Of a DNA stretch of 64,000 nt, positions 16,119 through 24,825 are shown piece by piece. The notes beneath the pieces are model-generated. The model made no database searches. It was not told where the DNA came from and saw nothing but the letters and a program-made list of their open reading frames with translations. The stretch is from Lachnospiraceae bacterium (GTDB taxonomy: Bacteria > Bacillota > Clostridia > Lachnospirales > Lachnospiraceae), in assembly GCA_900759665.1 (NCBI GenBank), contig CAAEWE010000018.1:140092-204091 (forward strand), given 5' to 3'. The translations under genes and the position numbers were made by a program. Each line of letters opens with the position of its first letter. Within the stretch, counting starts at the first letter, position 1.

Positions 16119-18008
16119 TCAAACCTCTTTTACGGCGCTAAAGTGACAGCCCTCTTTGCAGGCTCCGCATTTGATACACTTGGAAGGATCAATGGTATGC
16201 GGTTCCTTTACTGTGCCGGTAATGGCTCCGACAGGACACATACGGGCACATTTGGTACAGCCGCGGCAAAGCTCCGGATCGATCTGATATGTCATCAGTG
16301 CTTTACACTGGCCTGCCGGACATTTTTTGTCCACGACATGGGCAATATATTCATCCCGGAAATACTTTAAGGTACTGACAACCGGGGAAGCCGCCGTTTT
16401 TCCAAGACCACAGAGTGCTGTGGCGGAAATGGTATCGGAAAGTTTTTCCAGCAGTTCGATATGCTCCATGGTACCACGGCCTTCGGTGATGTCAGTCAAA
16501 AGCTCCAGCATCCGTTTTGTTCCCTCGCGGCATGGAACACATTTGCCGCAGGATTCATTCTGGGTGAAATTCATAAAGAAACGGGCAACTTCTACCATGC
16601 AGCTTTTGTCATTCATTACGACAAGACCACCGGATCCGATCATGGCACCCACTTTTTTGAGAGAGTCAAAATCCAGATTCATATCCAGATGATCCTCGGT
16701 GGCACTGATACAGAGACAGCCACCGGATGGTCCGCCGATCTGGACTGCCTTGAAATCACCACCCTTTACGCCACCGCCAATATCAAAGATCACCTCCCGG
16801 AGTGTTGTTCCCATCGGAACCTCAATGAGACCGGTATTTTTGACATTACCAGTCAGTGCAAATGCCTTGGTGCCGTGATTGTTGGCCGGTCCAAAGCCTT
16901 GATACCATTTTGCACCGTTCAGGATGATCGGAGGAACATTACAAAAAGTTTCTACGTTATTCAGGACAGTAGGTTTATTGAAAAGACCGTGCTCCACGGT
17001 ACGCGGCGGTTTTACACGTGGCATACCGCGGTTTCCTTCAATGGATGTGGTCAGAGCACTTCCCTCCCCGCAGACAAATGCACCGGCACCCTGACTGATA
17101 TGTAAGTCAAAATCAAAGCCGGATCCTAAAATATCCTTTCCTAAAAGCCCCTTATCCATGGCTTTGTCAATGGCTGTCTGGAGACGTTCCACTGCCAGCG
17201 GATACTCGGCACGAACATAAATATAACCATGATGTGCTCTGGTAGCAATGGCTGCGATCAGCATACCCTCGATCACACGGTGCGGCTCGCCTTCCATCAT
17301 GGAGCGATCCATGAATGCACCGGGATCCCCTTCGTCTCCGTTACATACAATATATTTCTCCTCTTCTTTCTGATCCAGAACCTGCTGCCATTTCCGACCG
17401 GCGGGGAAACCGCCGCCGCCACGTCCACGCAGACAGGACTCTGTGATCTCGTCAACAATTTCCTGGGAAGTCATATCAAACAACGCTTTTGCAACGGCAC
17501 TGTAGCCCCCAAGGGCAATATATTCTGCAATACTTTCCGCATTGATGCGCCCACAGTATTCCAGAGCAATACGTGTCTGTTTTTTGTAAAAAGGAATATC
17601 CTCCTGTCTGACGTAAGATTTCAGGCTTTCATCCTGATAAACAAGACGATCCACGACTTCATCATGGATAATGCTTTTTTCGATGATCTCCTCGCAGTCC
17701 TCCAGTTTTACCTTCAGATAAAGCCAGCCCATTGGCTCGATCCGCAGCAGGGGTCCCATCTCACAAAAACCGTGGCATCCGCTTTTCTTCAGACCGATAC
17801 TCTCATCATGAGGCTCCTTTTCCAGGACAAGGGCACATCTTAGCCCCTTCTCTTCGATGATCTCCTTCATACGGTCATATATCTGCAAAGAGCCGCCTGC
17901 CACACATCCGGTTCCGGCACAGATCAGGATCTGTTTGCGCTGGCTGTTTAGTGAAGCAGCATATTCCTTCTGCTTTGCGATCAATTGTTCTCTTGTTTTA
18001 ATTTTCAT
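16119..18008 (-). CDS. hydB: NADH-binding diaphorase subunit of bifurcating hydrogenase
   Basis: A 629-residue NuoF-like subunit. The N-terminal thioredoxin-like [2Fe-2S] domain has CAGTGCVAGG and SGCHGFCEMGP. The central part binds FMN and NADH (GRGGGGFPAG, CNGDEGDPGAF). A [4Fe-4S] site is seen in CGKCVPCREG, and a C-terminal 2x[4Fe-4S] ferredoxin domain carries CRGCTKCARMC and CIKCGACKEGC. It oxidises or reduces NAD(H) and passes electrons to HydA. It overlaps hydC by 11 nt, so the two are translationally coupled. NADP specificity cannot be excluded from sequence alone. Confidence 0.95.
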   Translation of the reverse strand: MKIKTREQLIAKQKEYAASLNSQRKQILICAGTGCVAGGSLQIYDRMKEIIEEKGLRCALVLEKEPHDESIGLKKSGCHGFCEMGPLLRIEPMGWLYLKVKLEDCEEIIEKSIIHDEVVDRLVYQDESLKSYVRQEDIPFYKKQTRIALEYCGRINAESIAEYIALGGYSAVAKALFDMTSQEIVDEITESCLRGRGGGGFPAGRKWQQVLDQKEEEKYIVCNGDEGDPGAFMDRSMMEGEPHRVIEGMLIAAIATRAHHGYIYVRAEYPLAVERLQTAIDKAMDKGLLGKDILGSGFDFDLHISQGAGAFVCGEGSALTTSIEGNRGMPRVKPPRTVEHGLFNKPTVLNNVETFCNVPPIILNGAKWYQGFGPANNHGTKAFALTGNVKNTGLIEVPMGTTLREVIFDIGGGVKGGDFKAVQIGGPSGGCLCISATEDHLDMNLDFDSLKKVGAMIGSGGLVVMNDKSCMVEVARFFMNFTQNESCGKCVPCREGTKRMLELLTDITEGRGTMEHIELLEKLSDTISATALCGLGKTAASPVVSTLKYFRDEYIAHVVDKKCPAGQCKALMTYQIDPELCRGCTKCARMCPVGAITGTVKEPHTIDPSKCIKCGACKEGCHFSAVKEV

Positions 18009-18483
18009 TGGCCGCTTCCTCCTTCAATTCCTCGATCAATGCTCTGGCTTTGTCCGGCGTCATAGACGGATGGACATGATCATTTACTGTGCAGACCGGT
18101 GCGAGACCACAGGCTCCGAGGCAGGACACCGTTTCAACGGTAAACAGCATATCATCGGTAGTGGTCTTTTCTTTGCTCAGTCCAAGCATTCCACGGAACT
18201 CCTCCAGGATCGGCACAGATTTCCGTACATGGCAGGCGGTTCCGTCACAGATTTTTATGACATACTTCCCTTTTGGTTCCAATGAAAAATTTTCATAAAA
18301 TGTAGCCACCCCATAAATTTTGGCTTCACTGAGATTTAGCTTGCGGGCGATGTAACATAATGCCTCCTCGGGCAGATAATGGTATACCTTCTGGATATCC
18401 TGCATGATCGCGATCAGAAGCGTACTGTTGTAATCGTGTTGCTGCAGAATGTCATCGAGCCGTGCAATTTCCTGACTATTCAC
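17998..18483 (-). CDS. hydC: NuoE-like [2Fe-2S] subunit of bifurcating hydrogenase
   Basis: 161 residues when started at the GTG at 18481-18483, chosen because AAAGGAGAAGG lies directly upstream. The longer in-frame TTG would place the ribosome site inside the gene. It has a thioredoxin-like [2Fe-2S] fold with cysteines in CDGTACHVRKS and SCLGACGLAPVC. It is the small subunit that completes the HydABC complex. First gene of the operon, behind tandem promoters and a leader hairpin. Confidence 0.93.
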   Translation of the reverse strand: MNSQEIARLDDILQQHDYNSTLLIAIMQDIQKVYHYLPEEALCYIARKLNLSEAKIYGVATFYENFSLEPKGKYVIKICDGTACHVRKSVPILEEFRGMLGLSKEKTTTDDMLFTVETVSCLGACGLAPVCTVNDHVHPSMTPDKARALIEELKEEAANEN

Positions 18484-18515
18484 GTTTCCTTCTCCTTTCA
18501 AAAATACGTTTCGGA

Positions 18516-18543
18516 CAGAGACCGGTAGAAATACCGTTCTCTG
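18516..18543 (-). promoter_or_regulatory. Leader hairpin upstream of hydC
   Basis: Arms CAGAGA-CGGTA and TACCG-TCTCTG (18516-18527 and 18532-18543) with one mismatch and a 4-nt loop, in the 5' untranslated region 33 nt before the hydC start. It may stabilise the mRNA. Confidence 0.5.
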
Positions 18544-18566
18544 AGTTTGGTGATTGTTTATAGTTT

Positions 18567-18585
18567 TTTGCGTCTGGAACGCAAA
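18567..18585. promoter_or_regulatory. Dyad operator-like site at the hyd start region
   Basis: TTTGCGT-N5-ACGCAAA, a perfect 7-bp dyad immediately downstream of two -10 boxes. The position suits a repressor operator. It does not match the Rex consensus (TTGTTAA...TTAACAA). Confidence 0.5.
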
Positions 18586-18624
18586 TTATAGAGAAATTAT
18601 ATCATATAACAAACATGGAAACAA
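18585..18624 (-). promoter_or_regulatory. Tandem promoters of hydCBA
   Basis: Reading the minus strand, TTGTTT (complement of 18619-18624), 17 nt, TATAAT (18596-18601). A second set is TTTGTT (18608-18613), 17 nt, TATAAT (18585-18590). Both have ideal spacing. Confidence 0.6.
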
Positions 18625-18697
18625 TCTAAATGATAAAAAATACACAAATAAATGAAATAGATAAATGAAAAATTATGCAATTTTTAGAAGACAGCAT

Positions 18698-18744
18698 AAA
18701 AAAACTCTGACGAAAGATGGTTCTTAAAAGAGTCTTCGTCAGAG
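18698..18744 (-). terminator. Terminator of the metA transcript
   Basis: A 10-bp stem CTCTGACGAA/TTCGTCAGAG (18705-18714 with 18735-18744) followed on the minus strand by seven T (18698-18704), 24 nt after the metA stop. Confidence 0.85.
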
Positions 18745-18767
18745 GAATATAACTTTTGAAAAAATAT

Positions 18768-19715
18768 TTATTTATTTTCCTGGTGTCTGGATAAAACTTT
18801 CTCGGTATTAATAAACTCAAATGGAGTTTCCTGATATACATAATAATTGATCCAGTTGCTGTACATAGCATTGGAAGCACCACGCCAGCGAAGAAGCGGC
18901 TTCTGCTCCGGGTCGTCATTGGGATAATAGTTCTTTGGAAGTGCAATATCAATGCCCTTGGCAATGTCCCGCTTATACTCCTTGTCCAGTGTCAAACGGT
19001 CGTATTCCAGATGACCCAGCACAAAAATCTGTCTGCCGTCCTGTGCCATCAGGATCAGCTCTCCCACCTCCGGAGAATCTGCCAGAAGCAGCAGATCGTC
19101 ACAGGCGGCGATCGCCTTGCTGTCTACGCCTGTATTGCGGGAATGTGGTGCCCAGAAAACGTCATCAAAACCACGTAGCAATGGAATCTTGCGGTGGTGA
19201 ACACGGTGTTCGAAGATACCAAAAGCCTTCCTGGGCAGCAGATATTTGGGAATGCCGTAATGGTAGTAAAGTCCTGCCTGTGCCCCCCAGCAGATATGAA
19301 GGGTGGAGGTTACGTTTGTCTGGGACCAGTCCATAATATGGGTCAGCTCTTCCCAGTACTGAACCTCCTCATACTCCATCTGCTCCACCGGGGCTCCGGT
19401 AATGATCAGTCCATCGAAATTTTTGTCCTTTACATCGTCAAAGGTCTGGTAAAACTGATTTAAGTGGCTGGCAGGCGTGTTTTTACCAATGTAGCTGGCG
19501 GTGGTCAGAAAGGTGACTTCCAACTGAAGAGGTGTATTTGACAGGCTTCGCATCATCTGGATCTCCGTGTCCTCCTTCAGAGGCATCAGATTGAGGATCG
19601 CAATCTGAAGGGGGCGGATATTCTGCGTGACAGCCCTTGTTTCATTCATAATAAAGATGTTTTCATTTTCCATGATCTTCTTTGCCGGAAGATCATTCTG
19701 AACCTTAATTGGCAT
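18768..19715 (-). CDS. metA: Homoserine O-acetyltransferase (MetA family, MetAA)
   Basis: 315 residues from the ATG at 19713-19715, where GAGGAG precedes and the family N-terminus MPIKVQNDLPAKK begins; the upstream in-frame ATG is not used. Catalytic residues fall at exact family numbers: Cys142 (HICWGAQ), His235 and Glu237 (GHLEYDR). Residue 111 is Glu (GAPVEQ), the residue known in this family to favour acetyl-CoA over succinyl-CoA, where Gly is found in E. coli. The product should therefore be O-acetylhomoserine for methionine synthesis, although databases often label such genes succinyltransferase. A putative promoter overlaps the ligA stop codon and a strong terminator follows. Confidence 0.95.
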   Translation of the reverse strand: MPIKVQNDLPAKKIMENENIFIMNETRAVTQNIRPLQIAILNLMPLKEDTEIQMMRSLSNTPLQLEVTFLTTASYIGKNTPASHLNQFYQTFDDVKDKNFDGLIITGAPVEQMEYEEVQYWEELTHIMDWSQTNVTSTLHICWGAQAGLYYHYGIPKYLLPRKAFGIFEHRVHHRKIPLLRGFDDVFWAPHSRNTGVDSKAIAACDDLLLLADSPEVGELILMAQDGRQIFVLGHLEYDRLTLDKEYKRDIAKGIDIALPKNYYPNDDPEQKPLLRWRGASNAMYSNWINYYVYQETPFEFINTEKVLSRHQENK

Positions 19716-19786
19716 ATACAACTCCTCTTTTCTCGTAACTGCAAAATCACTCCTCCCGGGGATCATACCCAAAAGGAGTATCTATT

Positions 19787-19815
19787 ATTGTTGCAGATAA
19801 TTGATATTCTGTCAA
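19787..19815 (-). promoter_or_regulatory. Putative metA promoter
   Basis: TTGACA (complement of 19810-19815), 17-nt spacer, AACAAT (19787-19792). The -35 box overlaps the ligA stop codon. The leader contains an ACTCCT/AGGAGT hairpin but is too short for a SAM riboswitch. Confidence 0.45.
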
Positions 19816-21767
19816 GACAGCCCGAACTGCTCCATTGCCTGCTCTTCTGTAATGATAGGCACTCCAAGCTCTTTGGCTTTTTTGTTTTTGGAGGAGGTGC
19901 TGGCAATATCATTATTGATCAGGTAGGAGGTCTTTTTGGTGACACTGCCGGTTACTTTTCCACCGGCGTTTTCAATCGTCTCCTTCAAAGCACTGCGGTT
20001 TTCAAAATGATCCAGGGAACCGGTGATGACAAAGACAAGACCCGACAGATCCTGGGCATTACTTTCTGTCTGGACGGTTTCCAGAGTAATCTCCTGCAGC
20101 AGATCGTCCACGGTTTTATTGTGCTCCGGGGAGGCAAAATAGTCTGCAAAGCTTCGGGCGATCACCTCTCCCACTCCGTCGATATCTGTCAGTTCTTCCA
20201 CGGTGGCGTGGCGGATATGATCCAGATCGTTTCCAAGTGCATTGCAGATCATTTTGGCATTGGACAGTCCGATATTTGGGATACCAAGACTGTAGATAAA
20301 CTTTGCAAGTGTGGTCTGACGGGAGTTTTCCAAAGCAGTGACCAGTTTATCGTAGGAACGCTCGCCAAAGCCATCCATATTGACAATGGTTTCCCGGTAG
20401 TCCGATAAATGGTACAGATCAGCCAGTTCATGGAGCATACCCATGGACAAAAATTTCTCGATGGTAGCTTCGGAGAGACCATCAATGTTCATGGCGTCAC
20501 GGCTCACAAACAGCGTCAGGGATTTAATCTTTTTGGCAAGACATTCCGGGTTCTCGCAGAAAAGTACTTCGGCATCATTTTCATGATGGATCACGGCAGG
20601 ATGACCGCAGACCGGACAGGTATCCGGGATCGTCAGCTTTCCGCTGCGGGTGAGATTTTCTGCTATCTGCGGAATGATCATATTCGCTTTATATACACGG
20701 ATCGTGTCGCCGATGCCAAGCTCTAACTGGTGTACAATACTGATATTGTGTACGCTGGCACGGCTCACGGTAGTTCCCTCTAACTCCACCGGCTCAAAGA
20801 TAGCAACCGGGTTGATCAGGCCGGTACGGGAAGCACTCCATTCCATCTCCAGAAGGGTTGTGTCCGCCGTTTCGTCAGCCCATTTGAACGCCATGGCGTT
20901 TCGCGGAAACTTCGCAGTCATTCCTAGTCCCTCACCGTAAGCAATGTCATCCATCAAAAGGACAAGACCGTCGGAAGGAAAATCGTTGTGAGGGATCCTG
21001 TCGGCAAAGCTCTGGACGGCAGCAGGCAGTGTGTCTGAGGTGACACGCTGATACTCTACGACATCAAAGCCCTGCTCCTGCAGAAACAGGAACTTTTCCT
21101 CCTGGGAGTTATGAAAATCCACGCCCTCTGCCTGTACCAGAGCAAAGGCAAAGAAGGAAACATTTCGTTTGGCGGTGATCTCATTATTTAACTGGCGGAC
21201 TGATCCGCTGCAGAGATTTCGTGGGTTTTTATATTGCTCCTCCTCCGGCAGTGTTTCATTGATCTTCCGGAATCCGGAATAGGAAATGACAGCTTCTCCA
21301 CGTAGGATCATCTGTCCCTGATATGGGACAGACAGAGGGATGTTTGTAAAGGTGCGGGCATTGTTGGTGATAACCTCTCCCACCTGACCGTTGCCACGGG
21401 TGACTGCCTTTTGCAATGTCCCGTTTTCATAGGTGAGCACGATGGTGAGTCCGTCCATTTTCCAGGACAGAAGACCCGTTTGTCCCTCCAGCCATGCGGC
21501 AAGGGCATCGACGCTTTTTGTCTTGTCCAGTGAAAGCATGGGAGCTGCGTGGGTTTCCTTTGGAAGCTCGCTTAATACTTCATACCCCACACGCTGGGTA
21601 GGACTTCCGGCAAGAATGATGCCTGTTTCCTTTTCCAGAGCAGCCAGTTCATCGTAGAGGCGGTCGTAATCATAATTACTCATGATCTCGTCCTTGCCCA
21701 GGTAATACACAGCGGCTGCTTCGTTAAGCTGCTGTACCAAATCCTGCATATGTTTTTTCTGATCCAT
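19812..21767 (-). CDS. ligA: NAD-dependent DNA ligase
   Basis: 651 residues with the usual LigA order: an N-terminal Ia domain (YxxG, DYDRLYDEL), an adenylation domain with the nucleophile Lys103 in KMDG, an OB fold, a Cys4 zinc finger (CPVCG...CENPEC), helix-hairpin-helix repeats and a C-terminal BRCT domain (LSGLVFVITG). It seals nicks in replication and repair. The motif around the lysine, SWKMDGLT, departs from the usual EPKIDGLA, so this may be a divergent or second ligase of the strain. It follows the rluB-type gene by 36 nt in the same direction. Confidence 0.93.
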   Translation of the reverse strand: MDQKKHMQDLVQQLNEAAAVYYLGKDEIMSNYDYDRLYDELAALEKETGIILAGSPTQRVGYEVLSELPKETHAAPMLSLDKTKSVDALAAWLEGQTGLLSWKMDGLTIVLTYENGTLQKAVTRGNGQVGEVITNNARTFTNIPLSVPYQGQMILRGEAVISYSGFRKINETLPEEEQYKNPRNLCSGSVRQLNNEITAKRNVSFFAFALVQAEGVDFHNSQEEKFLFLQEQGFDVVEYQRVTSDTLPAAVQSFADRIPHNDFPSDGLVLLMDDIAYGEGLGMTAKFPRNAMAFKWADETADTTLLEMEWSASRTGLINPVAIFEPVELEGTTVSRASVHNISIVHQLELGIGDTIRVYKANMIIPQIAENLTRSGKLTIPDTCPVCGHPAVIHHENDAEVLFCENPECLAKKIKSLTLFVSRDAMNIDGLSEATIEKFLSMGMLHELADLYHLSDYRETIVNMDGFGERSYDKLVTALENSRQTTLAKFIYSLGIPNIGLSNAKMICNALGNDLDHIRHATVEELTDIDGVGEVIARSFADYFASPEHNKTVDDLLQEITLETVQTESNAQDLSGLVFVITGSLDHFENRSALKETIENAGGKVTGSVTKKTSYLINNDIASTSSKNKKAKELGVPIITEEQAMEQFGLS

Positions 21768-21803
21768 AGTCAGTGAGTCCTTTCTGATTGATTTGCTGTT
21801 CTG

Positions 21804-22529
21804 TCAGGAGGAAGTATTTTGGGTGGTGCAGAATTGTTTTAATTCCAGTACTTCCTGTGGTGTCAGCCTGCGATAGCGTCCTTTGACCAGACCATCCAGT
21901 GTAATATTGACCACGCGGTCCCGGCGAAGCATAGTGACGCGGTAATCCAGAGCCTCGCACATCCGGCGGATCTGACGGTTCAGTCCCTGGGTCAGGATAA
22001 TATGAAAGCTTTTTTCGTCCTCCTGCCATACCCTACATGGCTTGGTGACGGTATCAAGAATCTCCACGCCCTGAGACATTTTTTGCAGAAACTCCGGTGT
22101 TATTTTGCGGTTGACCCGGACAAAATATTCCTTTTCGTGACCGTAACGGCTTCGCAGAATCTTTTCCATCATTTCACCCTGGTTGGTCAGGAGTAAAAGT
22201 CCCTCGGAATTCTGGTCGAGACGGCCGACGGGATAAACGCGCTTTGGGTAATTAATGTAATCCACGACGTTGACGATCTTCTCACCGTTTTCTGATTCTG
22301 CTGTGGTGCAGACAATGCCACGGGGCTTGTAAAAGGCAAGGAAGATCTCCTCCTCTTCCTTGTGGACTGCCCTCCCGTCAACGGTGACGGTCTGACCTTC
22401 CGCTACCTTCTGACCGGGAAGAGCCGGTATCCCGTCAATACAGATTCTGCCCTGCGCTAACATACGGTCTGCTTCCCTGCGGGAACAAACCCCGGCTTCG
22501 CTGAGATATTTATTAATTCTGACTGCCAT
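21804..22529 (-). CDS. 16S/23S rRNA pseudouridine synthase (RsuA/RluB family)
   Basis: 241 residues from the ATG at 22527-22529 (AAAGGATC upstream); the longer frame adds a basic stretch with no family match. The N-terminal S4 RNA-binding domain (RINKYLSEAGVCSRREAD) is followed by a catalytic domain with Asp105 in GRLDQNSEGLLLL. It converts uridine to pseudouridine in rRNA. RluB and RsuA cannot be separated here, though RluB/RluF types are usual in Clostridia. It lies in a run with ligA and metA. Confidence 0.9.
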   Translation of the reverse strand: MAVRINKYLSEAGVCSRREADRMLAQGRICIDGIPALPGQKVAEGQTVTVDGRAVHKEEEEIFLAFYKPRGIVCTTAESENGEKIVNVVDYINYPKRVYPVGRLDQNSEGLLLLTNQGEMMEKILRSRYGHEKEYFVRVNRKITPEFLQKMSQGVEILDTVTKPCRVWQEDEKSFHIILTQGLNRQIRRMCEALDYRVTMLRRDRVVNITLDGLVKGRYRRLTPQEVLELKQFCTTQNTSS

Positions 22530-22557
22530 AATTTCTGATCCTTTTCTGTGCTTTTGT

Positions 22558-23226
22558 TTATTTTGTTGTGTCACTTTTCTGTGCATTTTCCAGCATTTCA
22601 TAAAATCCCCGGACTTCGCTGTCCTGGCTGATCACGGTCCTCAACTGGTTCTGGACAGACGTAACCAGTTCCTGAACCTGTTTGCTGCTGTCCAGACGGT
22701 CAATATATTTTTGTTCACTTGATTTCAGGGTATCCAGATATATTTTAAAGCTGCCCTGATCATCCTGCTTGATGTAGAGAGCATTCAGTGACGGTATCAA
22801 TGTGTCAATATCAAAAATCTTTACGTCATAATAGACATAAACCCGGTAAGCCCCACTGGTGGCACCGTCCAGGATCTTGCAGCTGATATTGCGGTAGTCC
22901 TCCACATATTCGGCTTCGGTCATCAGCTTCTTTTCGTCGATATGACCGACGTTACTGACACAGCCTGCAATCGTGTCCATATCCACCTGTTGCTTGGCAG
23001 TATAATAACGCTGCACCAGAGAATCCAGCTCCTGACGGATATTTCCTTCGGACTTGCCATTCAGGGAATGAATGGCGCCAAAGCTGGCAATTTTGACGGG
23101 GGGATGCTCTCCTGATTTATGAATCTGAAAATGAAAATCCGGGAAAATGATAGAGAATGTCCCAAGCACGATCAGCATAATACCAAAAGTAAAGAGAAAT
23201 ATGAACTTTTTGTACTTCATTGGCAT
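22558..23226 (-). CDS. Membrane-anchored hypothetical protein
   Basis: 222 residues from the ATG at 23224-23226 (GGAAAGG 12 nt upstream; another ATG 12 nt further up is possible). One N-terminal span (about 8-28) and an outer soluble domain rich in Asp, Tyr and Ser. The pattern of a span followed by LDSLVQRYYTAKQQVD and YVYYDVKIFDI resembles small NTF2-like extracytoplasmic domains of Clostridia, but the family is not certain. It is first in the run leading to rluB, 28 nt downstream. Confidence 0.6.
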   Translation of the reverse strand: MPMKYKKFIFLFTFGIMLIVLGTFSIIFPDFHFQIHKSGEHPPVKIASFGAIHSLNGKSEGNIRQELDSLVQRYYTAKQQVDMDTIAGCVSNVGHIDEKKLMTEAEYVEDYRNISCKILDGATSGAYRVYVYYDVKIFDIDTLIPSLNALYIKQDDQGSFKIYLDTLKSSEQKYIDRLDSSKQVQELVTSVQNQLRTVISQDSEVRGFYEMLENAQKSDTTK

Positions 23227-23374
23227 AATTCGAGACATCCTTTCCACACGTTTTAAACATCTATTTAGTGTACCACAAAAAAGAATATAATACAAATGTT
23301 TGAAGAAAAAAGCTTGTCGAATTAAGTTGATAAGCGATAAAATAAAAAGGGCAGGATTCCGGATTCTATACATT

Positions 23375-23400
23375 AAAAAAAGGTGAGCAACCACTCACCT
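23375..23400 (-). terminator. Terminator of tRNA-Arg
   Basis: Stem AGGTGAG/CTCACCT with a 5-nt loop, followed on the minus strand by seven T, 8 nt past the tRNA 3' end. Confidence 0.85.
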
Positions 23401-23408
23401 CTGCAGTA

Positions 23409-23481
23409 CGCACCTAAAGGGACTCGAACCCCCGCCACATGGTTCCGGAAACCACTGCTCTATCCACTGAGCTATAGGTGC
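23409..23481 (-). tRNA. tRNA-Arg (anticodon CCG)
   Basis: 73-nt cloverleaf. A 7-bp acceptor stem GCACCTA/TAGGTGC, a D arm GCTC...GAGC, an anticodon stem GTGGT/ACCAT with loop TTCCGGA (anticodon CCG, reading CGG), a T loop TTCGAGT and discriminator G. The 3' CCA is not encoded. The T stem uses two G-U pairs. It has its own promoter and terminator. Confidence 0.95.
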
Positions 23482-23515
23482 TGACCATCATCTGTGAATC
23501 ACAGACAACATTAAG

Positions 23516-23544
23516 AATATATCATATTTTGTAAGTTTGGTCAA
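23516..23544 (-). promoter_or_regulatory. Promoter of tRNA-Arg
   Basis: TTGACC (complement of 23539-23544), 17 nt, TATATT (23516-23521), 35 nt before the tRNA. Confidence 0.65.
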
Positions 23545-23710
23545 GCTTTATCCTTTCAGAATCTGATATCTGTTCTTTGCATGTGGAATCTTTCATTGGG
23601 TTAAAATGTGGACATGTCGGTGGTATTAATAAAAGCCTTATTTAGTGATTTCCTTTTTCCAATCAATGTGTTCGTTTAAATACATGTGTTCACCTCACAC
23701 TTAATTATTT

Positions 23711-24127
23711 TTAATCAAGCTCCTTTGGCATAATATTAAATTCATAACCTGACATGTTTTGACCATTGTATAAAACTTTTGTATTATCATCTACGGTTTT
23801 TGAAGGTACCATAAAGTAAATGGATCCATCGGTTAAGTATTTTAATAAATTATCACCAACTTCAGTGCAATTAATTACCTTTTCTGGAAAGTAATGATTT
23901 AGCAACACAGCTTTTACTCCGGTACTGATATTTCGTACAGGTAAGACATGGCCTACACGATCCATAACAGCAGTCGGATTAATAATTTTACACTGTTCAA
24001 CATCTTTTAGTACACGTCTTGTAAAAACGTCGTCTTTAAGAGAGACATATTTAAATAATGCCTCAACATCGAAAACAAAATCACAGCCTTTAGGTATCTT
24101 TTTGACATATATTGTTAGCACCACCAT
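23711..24127 (-). CDS. DUF4869-like protein, third gene of low-GC cassette
   Basis: 138 residues, soluble. The N-terminal strand LTIYVKKIP, the central STGVKAVLL and PEKVINCTEVGDNLLKYL resemble my recollection of DUF4869 proteins (small Clostridia proteins of unknown role). This assignment is tentative. The start overlaps the end of the previous gene by 13 nt. AAGGAGG is only 2 nt from the ATG, so one of the following GTG codons may be the real start. A+T is clearly higher than in the flanking core genes. Confidence 0.55.
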   Translation of the reverse strand: MVVLTIYVKKIPKGCDFVFDVEALFKYVSLKDDVFTRRVLKDVEQCKIINPTAVMDRVGHVLPVRNISTGVKAVLLNHYFPEKVINCTEVGDNLLKYLTDGSIYFMVPSKTVDDNTKVLYNGQNMSGYEFNIMPKELD

Positions 24128-24825
24128 AACCTCCTTAGAGAGTAATCCGCCTTGGCAGATATCTTACCATGCTTTATAAAAGACTGAGTTAGCAAATCAT
24201 AAAACGAATACCACTGCATAATAATCTTTATAAGTTGCTGAATTGATGCAATCTCTTCATCGCTATTCGAAACCTTTAATGTTGTTACAGGTAGACTAGA
24301 ATACAAATCCTTAGCTTTTTGTTGAACTGTCAATTTTTTATTACAAAGAGAAATTACTGGTGGACATTTGCAATCTATTTGGTAAAAGTTTTTATCTGTT
24401 CGTACATTTTGTTTAAAACAATTTGATGCTCCTGATAAAAATGATTTACAAAATGTCTCGACTGATATTGTAGAAAGCTTTCTACCACGGAAATTGTAAG
24501 GCGACTGCCAGTAAGTCAATAAAGTATTCTTAAAATGTGGTTCTGATTCAAGCCAACAACAAATACAAAAATACTCAATACATGGTACCGGAATAATAAT
24601 CTTTGGCAACATATTCTCGTTTACTTTATTAATAAGACTATTAAATATGTTTACAGTTTTATAATTATCTGGCATTACATCGAGATAAACAATATCTACC
24701 GTATCGGAAGCGATAACATCACGCATAATATTATTGTTCCCACAAGAAAAATATAAGGATTTATCTACTTGCAGTAATAACTGACTAATAGAAGCTTTAG
24801 GGTTATCTTCAAAAAGAACTCTCAT
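24115..24825 (-). CDS. Unknown protein, second gene of low-GC cassette
   Basis: 236 residues, no membrane span or signal peptide, and no motif I recognise. The middle is unusually rich in Cys (IEYFCICCW, then CKCPP), with an alpha/beta-looking first half (VDIVYLDVMP, KIIIPVPC). The start overlaps the ATPase stop by 4 nt (ATGA), so the two are translationally coupled and probably act together. Confidence 0.6.
   Translation of the reverse strand: MRVLFEDNPKASISQLLLQVDKSLYFSCGNNNIMRDVIASDTVDIVYLDVMPDNYKTVNIFNSLINKVNENMLPKIIIPVPCIEYFCICCWLESEPHFKNTLLTYWQSPYNFRGRKLSTISVETFCKSFLSGASNCFKQNVRTDKNFYQIDCKCPPVISLCNKKLTVQQKAKDLYSSLPVTTLKVSNSDEEIASIQQLIKIIMQWYSFYDLLTQSFIKHGKISAKADYSLRRLWWC

Noticed and set aside
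16461..17105. 214-codon plus-strand frame
   Set aside because: Antisense shadow of hydB; low-likelihood composition and no ribosome site.
19716..19811. SAM riboswitch upstream of metA
   Set aside because: The leader is under 100 nt and lacks the conserved SAM-I core; only one simple hairpin is present.
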